The position numbers and the translations under genes are program-made. Shown one piece after another: positions 43,650 to 54,125 of a stretch of DNA of 64,000 bases. The DNA comes from Rhabdophis nuchalis (lineage: Eukaryota > Chordata > Lepidosauria > Squamata > Natricidae), in the NCBI GenBank assembly GCA_039707465.1, contig CM077653.1, positions 1,433,501 to 1,497,500 of the forward strand, written 5' to 3'. Within the stretch, counting starts at the first letter, position 1. Each line of letters starts with the position of its first letter. The notes beneath the pieces are model-generated. The model made no database searches. It was not told where the DNA came from and worked only from the letters and a program-made list of their open reading frames with translations.

Positions 43650-45355
43650 CATGCTTTAGATTGTGGCTTATAGTAAAGATGGGCTTGTCAAATCCATGTT
43701 ATCAACTCTTTCCTTCTTCTTCAGACAACTTTCCAAACTCCTCTTTCAGATCACTTTGATTCCTTTCCCTGGGAATCCTCTACCGTCAGTGGTGGGGAGA
43801 ACTCCACCCTCTCAAAGCGTATTCATCCCCAGAAGGTTGATCCTTCAAGAGCTCTAGATACTGGGCTTCTCTGGTGCAGATGCGACCAGATCTCTTGGCA
43901 GAACTGGGGACCCTTTTTGGAGGATTTAATTGAACACTTTGGAAAGCAGGCAGATTTTCTTTTGGTCCTGATCCAGACCAGGCGGTGGTCACCTTGACAG
44001 GATGCTCGACCAACAGCACTGACCGTTTCCTCCCTGCCCTACCAGAAAGACGAAGGAATGGCCATTCCTCTGGCTTTGTGGGAACAGAGCCCCCTCCCAG
44101 GAGCTGTGGGGCCGGTGTGTGAGGCTTCCTTCCCCCTCCTCCCCCTCCCTGCCCCCGTTCCTGTGTGCGGGTGGATTCAGTCCGCTTTGACAAATGCCTG
44201 TGCACACCCATTGTACACACACAAACGTGAAACCTCTCCCGATCGCTTGCCACCAATCTCCCTTCCCTTTCACACCAAGCTCCCCTGTTGGGAAAACTCA
44301 TAATTTTTACACCCCAAGGTCTTGACTGGCCAGTGTGGGAACGAGGGTCCCTTTGAAGTGCTTTTTGCAGGAGATTTTACAGGCCTTTTTAATTACCTGC
44401 AGCTTGGGGGAGGCCTCCTACCCAGTCCAGCTTTTGATGGCTTGTTCTTTTCCCGTGGCCTGTTCAGAAGCAAAGGTGCAGCAATTGTCCAACCCCCCCA
44501 GCCCAGCCTTCTCTAAGCCACCCCTCCGGCGTCTGGCGTCCCTCGAATTTTCAAAGAAGCCCCCTTGGACTGCCCTGGTCCTGCTTCCTGTTGGGAGAGG
44601 GAGAACCAGGGTCTTTCAAAAGCTCTGCCCTCCATCTTCCCAGTTTCTTCAGCAAAGAGATGAGTTGGCAGCTAACAGAAGGAAAATCGATCAAAGCGAT
44701 GGGTAGCCCAAGGTGAAAGATCCAGAATCCAGTTTGGGGGCACAGGAACCACGCAGAGAAATATCCGAAAAGCTCTCTAATGGAGCAGGGACTGGAGGTG
44801 GGATGGCCTATTTGCAAAATTGATCTCTGTGGCCCGAGGACCCTCTGCTAGCCGTCAAGCGAGGAATGCTCAGGACTAACTCTTGGCCCATTGCAGGCCA
44901 TTGTTGGGTCCCCTTTTCTTGATTTGCGATGAGAAAGGAGGCTTGGTTAGGCTTGACACAAGTGACTGACTGTCTGTTCCTCCAATGGACGGCCGGCCTG
45001 GGCTATAAAGAGTGCTGGGTCATCTTGCTGCCTTTGCCTGCACTGTATTGGCAAGACCAGCCTGGGCCAAAAGCCTGGACTCCTGGACCTCCTTCCTTGG
45101 CACTCAGGTTGACTTCAAACGGCTGTTCAGCAGTTAAGTTGTCCAATTCAGAGCGGATGGATGTGCGGAGAGGAGGCCCAGGTGGGCTCTAAGTCTTTAA
45201 CCCTTTTTTGGAGAAAGGAGACTCCGTGGTTTGGTCTCCTGGATCAAAAATCCTCTCCGAAAAGAAAGAGAGAAAGAAGCTTCCTTTGGGCTTGAAAATA
45301 AAATCAAACAAAGCAGAATCTCTTTGCTCTTGTAAGATGGGCAGCCATACAAATG
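43650..45355. other. Mostly unique intronic sequence
   Basis: No repeat family recognised. 44280-44420 has some complex AT-rich words (ACTCATAATTTTTACACC) and is a weak conserved-block candidate. Confidence 0.45.
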
Positions 45356-45391
45356 AGAGAGAGGGAGGGAGAAATAGATAGGCAGACAGAC

Positions 45392-45430
<39 letters not shown>

Positions 45431-45557
45431 GGATGGATGGATGGATGGATGGATGGAGATAGACACACAGACAGACAGACACACAGACAGACAATGAGAG
45501 ACAGAGATAGATAGATAGATAGATGATGGATGGGTGGATGGATAGAGGGACGTAGAT

Positions 45558-45588
<31 letters not shown>

Positions 45589-45627
45589 AAGAAAGAAAGA
45601 AAGAAAGGCAGAGACAGAAAGATAGAA

Positions 45628-45660
<33 letters not shown>

Positions 45661-45704
45661 TGACAGAGATAGACAGATAACTCATCTATTGGGGGGGGGG
45701 GGGG
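45356..45704. repeat. Compound purine-rich microsatellite cluster
   Basis: Successive GA, ATGG, ACAG, GATA (about 45506-45523), AAAG, GA and CAGA tracts, ending in a poly-G run (45691-45704). It includes a short GATA stretch of the Bkm type. Confidence 0.95.
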
Positions 45705-46479
45705 ATCACCCAGCCAAGGAGCTTCTTCAGCTTAAACTCTGCTGTCCTGCCTGATAGCAGCTCCGATCTCTTCGTCTGCCTGCCCAGCTCAACCCTCCAG
45801 GCTACTTGCCATGGCCCTTGGCCAGAGGAGAGAAGCGGGATCTGCTAATGAAGTCTCGGTGCTTAAGGACCCTGGCAAAGAAATCAAGACCGCGGTTATT
45901 CTTTGGCCAACGTCCAGGATGCTCTGCCTTCCTCCTCTCGCTTTCCTCCGACTCTGCCACCACTTCCTGGTTCTGCTTCCTGTCCTTCCTGGCCGAAGGA
46001 GGTTCCGTTTTCTCCCTCACCTTCCCCAAATCCTCCAGCGCTTCTCTGGGTCTCTTGACCTGGCTGTTTTTCAGCAACATTTTTCAACCTTCTAATTGCA
46101 AAGTATTCCTCGGAATTCCAAATCCCAACTTTTGCCAGGTTTCCTAAAGTCTTCGTGACTTTTTCAGGTGTCGAATCTGCCTTCCTGGAGGGGGAGGTTG
46201 CTCTGTTGTGGGGCTGTTTCTTAGCTCTTGTGCATTTCATTGATTGATGCTTCCTCCTCCTCACCTTCGTAAACTCTTTCTAGCTTCCCTTTAAAATGGA
46301 GTCACCAAATCCATAGGCTGCATTCCAGTTGTGGTTGCACCATCCATGTATTTATTTGTTTTTTGCTGCTTTCCCCAGGATTCTTGATCACACGTTACAA
46401 CTTTTTGCATGCACACATGTGTGTTCCCACGCAAACCCCAATCGCTTCCTTTCATGAGGTGGCATAGATCTCCAGTGTC
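45705..46479. other. Unannotated intronic sequence
   Basis: 45711-45735 (GCCAAGGAGCTTCTTCAGCT) resembles the stem of the family-2 hammerhead-like element. Otherwise nothing recognised. Confidence 0.45.
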
Positions 46480-47250
46480 TCTTTTCCCTTTTAAGGATAT
46501 TGCAAAATGCCTCTGTAAATCAGGGACTTTCTGCCACTGGGGCAAAATTATCCCAGCACAATGCCTTCCGAGGCGCGTTATTGTTAATTTGTTGGTTGTG
46601 TGTATCCCGATGGTCTTTCCTGATAGGAAAGTCAGCCTAATCCTTGGGCACCATCTCTGCGGGTTTTTAATTTGCTTGCACGGAGCTCAGTTTTTAAAAA
46701 TGCACCCGAGATCTGGAAGTTAGATCAGTCGGACGTTGAATGATTAAAGTACAGTTTGTTTTTCTGTGCCCTGCCCTTTTGGAGATTATAATTGAGAATC
46801 AATATCTATGGAATTGTTTTATTTCATTCTTCTTTCTTCCTAAAAGCACAACTTTAGCAGAAATAGCTGGCTTGTCTATTGATCTCCCCCTTTCTGATCT
46901 TAACAGCACAAGGGGCTATAATACCTTGCTTACATCTGCTGCAGTTTCTCCTCTTTTTCTGCAACATTGCCTTAATCCAGTGAGCATAAATAGAACATTT
47001 CAATCATATTTTGCTACCCGGAAACCAGAGATAAGGCGCTTTAAGGCCTCGTTGAAAGGAGACGGTAGGAAACGGGCGCGATAACATCATCCTCTAAGCA
47101 GGTGCCAAATGGAAAACTTTTGTTCCTGTTGAAATTTGTTGATAGAGATATTTCAAATAAATTACTTGCCCAAAGGCTGGCGGGTTCTTGATTTCTTTCT
47201 TTAAAACAAAGGGGCCTGCTAATGCAACCAATAGCAGAGCTGGTGTAGAT
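46480..47250. promoter_or_regulatory. Candidate conserved noncoding enhancer block
   Basis: About 770 bp of complex, repeat-free, AT-rich sequence (CGTTATTGTTAATTTGTTGG, GAGATTATAATTGAGAATC, ATAAATAGAACATTTCAATC, GAGATATTTCAAATAAATTAC). It is one of the longest uninterrupted blocks of this kind in the window. Confidence 0.5.
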
Positions 47251-47384
47251 CTCGAGGTGAGCAGTTGGCCAGAGTGAGATTAATCTTTGTCCCTTTGTCA
47301 TTTCTGGCACTCGGGGAAAACTTTGTTGAGGGAGGTGGATGGGAGCAGCAGGGCAGGTAGAGGAAGAGGCATTTGGGATTGTTG

Positions 47385-47738
47385 TTGTTTTAAGGCCACA
47401 CTTGGAATATTTGCATTCAGTTTTGGTCGCCACGATGTAGAAAAGGTGTGGAGTCAGAGAAGAGCAACAAAGAGGATTAGGGGACTGGAGGCTCAAACAT
47501 GTGAAGAATGGTTGCAGGAACTGGGGATGTTTAGTTTGATGAAGAGAAGGACCAGGGGAGACATGATAGCAGTCTTCCAATATCTCAGAGGTTGCCCCAA
47601 AGAAGAGGGTGTCAAGCTATTCTCCAAAGCACCTGAGGGTAGAACAAGAAGCAAAGGGTGGAAACTAATCAAGGAGAGAAGCAACTTAAAACTGAGGAGA
47701 AATCTCCTGAAAGTTAGAACAATATAATCAGTGGAACA
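47385..47738 (+). mobile_element. CR1 LINE fragment with ORF2 C-terminal remnant
   Basis: It encodes the CR1 reverse-transcriptase C-terminal phrase RRTRGDMIAVFQYLRG and GWKLIKERSNLKLRR. These are open here, although the surrounding frame is not a gene. It is cut off at about 47738 before the usual CR1 tail. Confidence 0.88.
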
Positions 47739-47911
47739 ACTTGACACGTGAACACAGCTGTGTCTGACCTGGATGGCTTGAATTAGGGAGGCAAGTTGGA
47801 AGCCAATTACAAATCCAGCTGATCAATCTAATTTTCTCTGTGACACCACCCATCTATTAAATTAATGCAACATCCCTTATATCTATCTCATAGTATAGTA
47901 TAGTATACTAT

Positions 47912-48040
47912 CTCATAGTGTCTCAACCTTGGTCCCTTTAAGATGTAAGAATTTCAATCCCCAGGATTCCCCAACTGGGGATTCTGTAGGTTGAAATCCA
48001 CTCGTCTTAAAGGGGCCAACATTGAGAAACACTGTCATAG
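47912..48040. mobile_element. Palindromic MITE (variant)
   Basis: TCATAGTGTCTCAACCTTGG, CAATCCCCAGGATTCCCC, then complements ending ATTGAGAAACACTGTCATAG. The outermost words repeat as CATAGTG / CTGTCATAG. Confidence 0.65.
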
Positions 48041-48477
48041 AAGACATTGTGTACAATATATGATATTCCATTGCATTTTGCAGTACTTTTTGTATTCCAC
48101 CCTTAGAGGCACCAGAGGTTGTTTGCAAAAACAATGGGATTTGGTTCTCTCTGATAAAGGTTGACCGATTGATTCAGGAAATGGTATTTCATGGCGTCTC
48201 CCATTGTCCTCAAATGTGTTTCTCCACATTTTAGCCATAAACCCACAGGGCATGCTAAGCCCCGAATCATAGGTTACATGCCACAATGGCTCAGTTGGGC
48301 TAAGCCAAGATCATAAAAACCACACCAGAGACTCCTGTCTTTTATGAACCAGGGTGTGACATTTTTCAGCGATTCATGTTTCTCTCACTATAGTGTTTCA
48401 TTCCGCACCCTCCCCCCTTCTTCCAGCTAGTAAGCCCTTTAAAGGTTCCCTTCCACCAGTGGAAGAAGAACCAACAT
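48041..48477. other. Unannotated intronic sequence
   Basis: No element recognised. Confidence 0.5.
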
Positions 48478-48540
48478 GGCTGGCTGGGGAATTCTGGGAG
48501 ATGAAATCCACAAGTCTTAAAGTTGGCAAAGTTAAAACAC
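48478..48540. mobile_element. Single arm of the palindromic MITE family
   Basis: GGCTGGCTGGGGAATTCTGG, GAGATGAAATCCACAAGTC, TTAAAGTTGGCAAAG: one arm only. Confidence 0.6.
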
Positions 48541-48587
48541 CCTTACATTAAACCTTTCCATCGGCATTCTTGTTTGATGTCTTTGCT

Positions 48588-49012
48588 CATATAGAATAGA
48601 ATAGAATAGAATAACAGTTGGAAGGGGCCTTGGAGGTCTTCTAGTCCAACCCCCTGCTTAGGCAGGAAACCCTACACCACTTCAGACAAATGAATATCCA
48701 ACATCTTCTTAAAAACCTCCAGTGTTGGAGAATTCACAACTTCTTGGAGGCAAGTTTTTCCACAGATCAATTGTTCTCACACCCAGGAAATTCCTCCTCA
48801 GTTCTAAGTTGCTTCTCTCCTTGATGAGTTTCCACCCATTGCTTCTTGTCCTACCCTCAGGTGCCTTGGAGAATAGCTTGACTCCCTCTTCTTTGGGGCA
48901 ACCCCTGAGATACTGGAAGGCTGCTATCATGTCTCCCCTGGTCCTTCTCTTCATCAAACTAGACCTACCCAGTTCCTGAAACCGTTCTTCCTCTGTTTCA
49001 GCCTCCAGTCCA
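48588..49012 (-). mobile_element. CR1 LINE 3' end with AATAG tail
   Basis: ATAGA units (48592-48613) are the expanded CR1 3' tail seen from the antisense side, followed by GTTGGAAGGGGCCTTGGAGG and the whole 3' region to GTTTCAGCCTCCAGTCC. The decayed RT end reads RRTRGDMIAAFQYLRG on the minus strand. It is the best-preserved CR1 copy in the window. Confidence 0.92.
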
Positions 49013-50450
49013 TTTCAACTGCCTGATCTCAACAGATGCTCTCCCCACCCCCACCCGCCGTTTTCTCCTTGTCTCCTTCACGTTCGCTTTGCAAAGTTTT
49101 GCCAATGGTCCAGCCAGCTTTAGAATTACACCCGCAGCTGTTGTCAGGAGCATCTTAAGGATAATGACACGGGGAGATAAATCCTGCAGGTTCATTGGAA
49201 AAGCATCGTCTTCTTTTGACCGTAACTCCATGGGGCTTCTAGGTTGCTCCGAGGGTGTCCTGGCAGGATGCAAAGCTGGTGAGAAAATACTTCTGGATTC
49301 AGAAGCGTCTTGTCTAACAAGTCAGCCCTCCCAGCTTCTTCAGAAAATCTGGATTCGTGGTGGCTTTTGGCAGCCTCCCTGCTCCATGTGTTGTTTGTTT
49401 GAGAGGCGCTTCTTCTCCCACTGTAGCTGGCCCAGACTTGTGTCATCTTGAGCTCTTCTCAGAAATGCACATGGTCTTCATAAATATTTGTGCTGGATCG
49501 GAAGCCTGATAAAAATGTCATCATCTGAAACGTTATGAAACAGTCCAAGAAGAGACTCTTGTTTTTAATGTCGCTTGGATGGGCTTCAGTATTCCAGTTA
49601 GCCGAATGGACTATTTTGTACCTGCTTACATAGTACAGTTTATTGTACTCTTTCTCTACTGGCCACCCAGGGCATGGGGGGCATAGAGAATTGTTCTTTT
49701 TGCTATTGTGTGTGTGGGGGGGGGGGCTGTTTGCTGGCATTTAAATCCCCCAAAGTTGACTTTGGTGCGTTGCCCTTCGTCTTCCTTTTATTCAATGAAG
49801 TTTTAAAAGGTTTTGCGTCCTTCCTTTTCTGTCCTAGGCAAAATATATCACTGAGTTTTGCTTCTTCTTCTTTTCTTTTCAGCTAGACATGAATTGAATG
49901 GCCATTGAGATGGCAAATAGCAGCGATTGTCCCTGTGTAATTTCTAAGGTTATAATTAGTGGGATTTTTCCCCCCTTTCTTGAAACTCTGCATTTCAAGA
50001 ATTGTTTTTTTCAGCAAATGCCACAAGCAGCTGCTGGATCTTTCTGCACATAGGCACACCTCTCATGGCCACAACTGGACTGTGAACAAGGCTGGAAAGC
50101 CAAAACAAGAAATAAATAAAACAGATATAGAAATTCGTCCTCTTCCCTCTGCACCATCCTCCTTCCCTGCTTCTAGCTGAATTGTGTATTTGAGAATAGT
50201 TCTAAAATATGCCGAACGTAGCACCTTATTTACAGCCAGACGAAGAGTCTGTGTAAGTAGGTACTTGTCTTGAGTAAAGTTGTTCCCTTTTTTCAAATAA
50301 ATTACGTTTGCTTCAACCTTTCTCAAATGTTCCACTAGAAGAAGAGCCTCAAAACTGCTCTTGAAATGTTTGCTTTTGACAAAATTCAGAAGTGCCACAT
50401 ATCTGATTGTGCTGTTGGAGTTAGAGATTTAGCCATATAAATCTCGGAGG
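49013..50450. promoter_or_regulatory. Low-repeat block, candidate conserved elements
   Basis: 49080-49230, 49520-49640 and 49890-50420 are complex and AT-rich (AGCTTTAGAATTACACCC, AAGGTTATAATTAGTGGG, GCCATATAAATCTCGG). Only a G-run (49718-49727) intervenes. Confidence 0.4.
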
Positions 50451-51280
50451 GGGGGAGCAAAAAATCCTTCTTTAGAAAGGTTGAGAATGTAGCCAGGTGG
50501 CTTTAAGAAGTGGGAGCATTGATAGTTTCCTTAAAATGGCTGTAAACTCTTGCTTGGCCTTTCATACATTGCCTGGATCCTGTCCCAGCGAAAGGCACGA
50601 CTAGTGCACAGACCACCGTTGAAGAGGCCTGACCTCAGAAGGCTGGAGACCCTCCTCTGTATAACCTACCAAAATGGGAGTGTTTGTGTGTGGCTCCTCC
50701 TCCTTGTGCCCCAAACCCTCCACCTTTAGGGGGATGGTGATGATTGGGCTTGGCTGCTCTTGGTTGGCTGACTCTGCTCTCCTTGGTGAAGAGTTGGGCG
50801 TACCCAATATTTGGGGGACTCTATTAGTGGGATTGGAGCTCCCCAAAAGCAGGTCGCCTCCTTATAGAAGAGGTTGAGGGGTCTCCATCAGACAGACCAT
50901 CTGGGCTTCTTGGAGGAGTGCTTCTGCTCCTGCCTTGGGAAGATCACAGGCCCCGTGGGAAGTAGGAAAGTCAACCTCTCCCACACTCTTTTCAGTAGGG
51001 CTCTTCCGACCATGCGGTTTTCATGGGCATGGCGGTTCACCAGTCATTTCCAGCCTGTTTTGGACATGTGAGAAATGTCCTTCCCCAGATGGAGCCAGGC
51101 AGCCAGAAGTGCAATGTGGAGATAAAAGCAGGGAATAGAATTTAACTCCTCCCCCTGAATACACACCCATCACAAATAAGGTGTTTGTGGGCCCAGGCGT
51201 CAGTATTCAGGGTCTTCACCAAGACGTCAAATTGGTTAAAGAAAATTACGAGCAGCTCTTGTAAAGTTAGTGTCCTCTGC
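50451..51280. other. Unannotated intronic sequence
   Basis: No repeat or exon recognised. Confidence 0.5.
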
Positions 51281-51372
51281 TACTCCTTCCGTGTGAGAAT
51301 TCCATGTAAGAATTTACTCTTCCGTGTAATAATTTACTCTTCCGTGCAAGAGTTTACTCTCCTGTGCAAGAA
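51281..51372. repeat. 20-bp minisatellite, about 3.5-4 copies
   Basis: Units AATTTACTCTTCCGTGTAAT (51311), AATTTACTCTTCCGTGCAAG (51331) and AGTTTACTCTCCTGTGCAAG (51351), with a decayed unit upstream. It ends about 230 bp before the zinc-finger exon. Confidence 0.9.
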
Positions 51373-51567
51373 TTGTGCCCCTTGTTCAACGATGGCTCTT
51401 GCAGCGTAACAGGCAATCGTTGGGGGGTGGGGGTGGGAGGGGGTGTTTCTGAGCTGGTGAGAATCTCTGCATGGATAGAATTTGGGGGAGGCTCCCTAAT
51501 GCAGATGGACGTTTTCAAGAAGGGCTGTGCCCCCTCCCCACTTAGGCCCCATAAGCTGTGGATCTAG

Positions 51568-51602
51568 ACCTCACCTCCTCTTTTCCTTTCCCCTCCCCCC
51601 AG
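51568..51602 (+). promoter_or_regulatory. ZBTB16: 3' splice acceptor with polypyrimidine tract
   Basis: A nearly uninterrupted C/T run (about 51570-51600) ends in CCCAG, with the AG at 51601-51602 directly before the exon. This is a strong canonical U2-type acceptor. It fixes the exon start because the downstream frame only matches PLZF from GAAACTG onward. Confidence 0.9.
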
Positions 51603-51700
51603 GAAACTGCACAGTGCAATGAAGACATATGGGTGCGAATTGTGTGGCAAAAGATTCCTTGACAGCCTCCGCCTTCGGATGCACTTACTGGCTCATTCAG
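51603..51700 (+). CDS. ZBTB16: ZBTB16 (PLZF) internal exon encoding the first C2H2 zinc finger
   Basis: This 98-bp internal exon starts with one base (G) completing a split codon, has 32 whole codons (51604-51699), and ends with one base (G) of the next split codon. The peptide is KLHSAMKTYGCELCGKRF followed by LDSLRLRMHLLAHS. It holds one C2H2 finger: Cys codons at 51634 and 51643 and His codons at 51682 and 51694 (C-X2-C-X12-H-X3-H). I recognise it as finger 1 of PLZF, a nuclear BTB/POZ DNA-binding repressor that recruits corepressor complexes and acts in limb and axial patterning, germ-line stem cells and innate-like lymphocytes. The human protein, as I recall it, has Gly where this one has Ala before MKTYGC. 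The frame carried out of the exon fits an Ala codon split across the next junction, as in AHSAG. The BTB exon and fingers 2-9 lie outside the window. GT-AG borders and near-identity make this secure. Confidence 0.95.
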
Positions 51701-51709
51701 GTAAGTGTC
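51701..51709 (+). promoter_or_regulatory. ZBTB16: 5' splice donor
   Basis: The exon ends TTCAG and is followed by GTAAGTGTC. CAG|GTAAGT is the full U1-complementary donor consensus. Confidence 0.92.
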
Positions 51710-51779
51710 GATGTCTCTGTGGGTTTGGGGGGGGGGATGGAGGGGTGCATGTGCTCCCATCTTTACCCAAAATTCATGG

Positions 51780-51985
51780 GAAGGTTGGTCTTGTAGTCTT
51801 TTAATCTGTTTTTATTAGGGGTTTCTATTAGGGATTTTAGAACAGGCTTAGTGGTTTAATTCAGTTTTAGCGTATTTATTGTATTTGATGTTTTTATTGT
51901 TGTTTTATTATTGCCTCTTCACCGCCCTGAGTCCCGCAAGGGAGAAAGGGCGGTATACAAATCTGAATAAACTTAAACTTGTCCT
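51780..51985 (+). mobile_element. LINE 3' end (L2-like hairpin tail)
   Basis: TTTATTGTTGTTTTATTATTG precedes the hairpin ACCGCCCTGAGTCCCGC...GGGAGAAAGGGCGGT (51930-51953) and ATACAAATCTGAATAAA. Plus-strand counterpart of 33068 and 40909. It begins within 100 bp of the donor site. Confidence 0.65.
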
Positions 51986-52110
51986 GGAGTTACAATTTGC
52001 CAAAATCCTTGGTTGTAAAACCATATTCAACCAAGCCCCCCCAGAAGGACAGGTATGTTCCCAACAGGTGTGCTTAGGACCCCAGGAGGTGTGGTGTTCA
52101 GTGGTTGCAT

Positions 52111-52313
52111 CAGGGGTGAAATCCAGCAGGTTCTGGCCGGTTCTGGACAACCGGTGGCAGAAAGTTTGAGTAGTTTGGAGAACTGGCAAATGCCGTCTCT
52201 GGCTGGCACCCAGAGTGGGCAGGGAATGGGGATTTTGCAGTATCCTCCCCCTGCCACGCGCACCAAGCCACGCCTACAGAACCGGTAGTTAAAAAATTTG
52301 AATTTCACCCCTG
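52111..52313 (+). mobile_element. hAT-like MITE (CAGGGGTGAAATC family)
   Basis: It begins CAGGGGTGAAATCC and ends GAATTTCACCCCTG. Interior GGGATTTTGCAGTATCC and GCCACGCCTACAGAACCGG. The flanks only weakly match (GGTTGCAT / AGTTGGGT). Confidence 0.85.
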
Positions 52314-52979
52314 AGTTGGGTGCCTTGTTTGGATAGCAGTGTACAAGAAGGGGGTTGCCTGTGTCCATGGCTTTCTCCTTTTTCCCTCTTCCCAGAACCC
52401 TCCTTTGTCCTGGATATTTTGCCTCCACGTAAAAGATCCTTCCCTGGGCTGAAGACCACCTGGGAGTGGCCGCCATTGGTCTTCCTGGGGGGGGGGGAGA
52501 AGCCCATCTAGGCAAGGAACTCTTGTTGCTCTTTCTAAGGGAGTAAAACCAACCATGAAATGGACTGAGGTCTTCAATAGACCATCCTTGGCTGTGTTGA
52601 GGGGGGGGGTTGCCGACAGGGCCGAGCTGCTGCGGTTTCTTGATTTGGGGAAGAAGATGTGATTTGTGACCATTGGTGGTTCAGCGTGTTTCTCAAGAAA
52701 CAGAGCTACAGTTGCAGGCTGGGGGTGCCGTTTGTGTAGACGCCGAGGCATTCAAATCAGGAGCTCTTGCAGAGGAACGAAAACTGGCTTCTTTCTGAGT
52801 TGCTGGACCAGGTGTCCTTCCTGTTTGAGATGTTTAGAGAAGCCCACAGTGAGACCTTCTCCTTCGTAAAGGTTGTTCTGGGCTCCCCAGCTGCACAAGG
52901 GCAGTTCTGAATGGCAACCAGGGGAGGGGCCTCTTGTTTGGTGAGTTTGGGGCCTCGTCCATCCGCTTCCAACCTGGAC
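52314..52979. other. Unannotated intronic sequence
   Basis: G-runs at 52490 and 52601. No element recognised. Confidence 0.5.
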
Positions 52980-53170
52980 CAGGGGTGAAATCCAGCAGGT
53001 TCTGGAGAACCGATTGTGGAAATTTTGAGTAGTTCGGAGAACCGGCAATGCCACCTCTGGCTGGCCACAGAGTGGGGAGGGAATGGGGCTTTTGTAGTAT
53101 CCTTCCCCTGCCACGCCCAACAAGCCACGCCCACAGAACCGGTAGTAAAAAAACCCGAATTTCACCACTG
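52980..53170 (+). mobile_element. hAT-like MITE with perfect 8-bp target duplication
   Basis: It begins CAGGGGTGAAATCC and ends GAATTTCACCACTG. The flanks ACCTGGAC at 52972-52979 and 53171-53178 are identical. Same family as 52111, 38440 and 30334. Confidence 0.9.
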
Positions 53171-53553
53171 ACCTGGACAGACCTTTCTTCTTCTACTCCA
53201 CCCACCCCCTTCCTTCGGCACCGATGCATCTCCCATTTTCAGGCACACCTTGCGAATCTCATCTTCTCCCAATTCAAGCATCCCCCAAAGTTTCATTAGC
53301 AAAAGTGGCAGAACTGGGCACTTGTTTAATGAATTTCCCTATTAGGTTGAAATGATGCAGGCCCTTTAATTAAATGTAGACGGAGGAACCAGAATGCTAA
53401 GCTGGGGACGATACTTGCCAAGCTAATTGAGTCCCCCACTCCCTCGTGTCTCTGAACTGAGAGGGTCTGTGGGCACCCACTCTGGCAGGAAGCTCGGTTC
53501 TTGGGGAGCCACAATTGTATTCTTAATGCCCAAGAACCTGGATAAAATCTCCA
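53171..53553. other. Unannotated intronic sequence
   Basis: 53285-53420 is AT-rich and complex; no repeat recognised. Confidence 0.45.
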
Positions 53554-53720
53554 GCTTTATTTATTTATTTATTTATTGGGAAATATTTTTTATTGTTTTA
53601 TATCATACTTTTCCTTTCTATATTGAGCATTGTGTTCTCTAAGCATCCAAGGTGTTAGCATACAAGCATACAAACATCATCACTGTCATTATGATTATAT
53701 ATATATATAAATATATATAT

Positions 53721-54125
53721 GTTAGATTTTTTAAGGGCTGAAAATAAAGAGACCAGGATGGATCCATTTCAGGCGGATCCATCCTGGTCTCTTTATTTTC
53801 AGCCCTTAAAAATCTAACACATATCTAAAAAATTTCACACAGCAGTAATCTAATTGGGTCTCTGTCTGGATGATCTCTAGGTTGAGTCGAAGGGCAGAGA
53901 GGGATGACGTTAAGTCTCCTTCCCTTAAAGGGACCCCTGAACAGGAGCTGTGATAATATTCTCTCATTTAAGAGTCCTGTAAATTGGCTGATGTATCAGG
54001 GATACCGGATAGCGAAAGCACTGGTTCAAATCCCAGTAGAAGGAGTATGGCCAGCTGAAGAAGGCTAATAAGCCTGAAATGGATCCATCCTGGTCTCTTT
54101 ATTTTCAGCCCTTAAAAATCTAACA
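53721..54125 (+). mobile_element. Compact Penelope-like element with inverted and direct partial terminal copies
   Basis: A 44-bp terminal unit (GGATCCATCCTGG ... CAGCCCTTAAAAATCTAAC) occurs three times: inverted at 53721-53765, direct at 53775-53818 and direct at 54081-54123. The inverted and first direct copies are joined by ATTTCAGGC. This partial pseudo-LTR layout, together with the hammerhead at 54049-54095, is what is known for Penelope-like retroelements. The 230-bp interior has no coding capacity but includes CACTGGTTCAAATCCCAG, a B-box-like word, so a SINE-like derivative is possible. Confidence 0.6.
54049..54095 (+). ncRNA. Hammerhead ribozyme (type I, predicted)
   Basis: Stem I is GGCCAG (54049-54054) with CTGGTC (54090-54095). 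The core is CTGAAGA (54055-54061, matching CUGANGA). Stem II is AGGCT-AATA-AGCCT (54062-54075). GAA (54076-54078) supplies G12-A13-A14. Stem III is ATG(GATC)CAT or ATGG(AT)CCAT (54079-54088), so A15.1 pairs U16.1. C17 is 54089, placing the predicted self-cleavage after it. All conserved core bases are present. Weak points are an A-U rather than G-C pair at 10.1-11.1 and a very short stem III, as in the minimal hammerheads of Penelope-like elements. Activity is inferred. Confidence 0.7.

Noticed and set aside
47287..47727. 146-codon plus-strand open frame as a host gene
   Set aside because: The recognisable part (RRTRGDMIAVFQYLRG) is the C-terminus of a CR1 reverse transcriptase in a truncated LINE.
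51619..51804. 61-residue protein starting at the ATG inside the zinc-finger exon
   Set aside because: The ATG is an internal Met codon; the frame past 51700 reads into the intron after a strong donor site.
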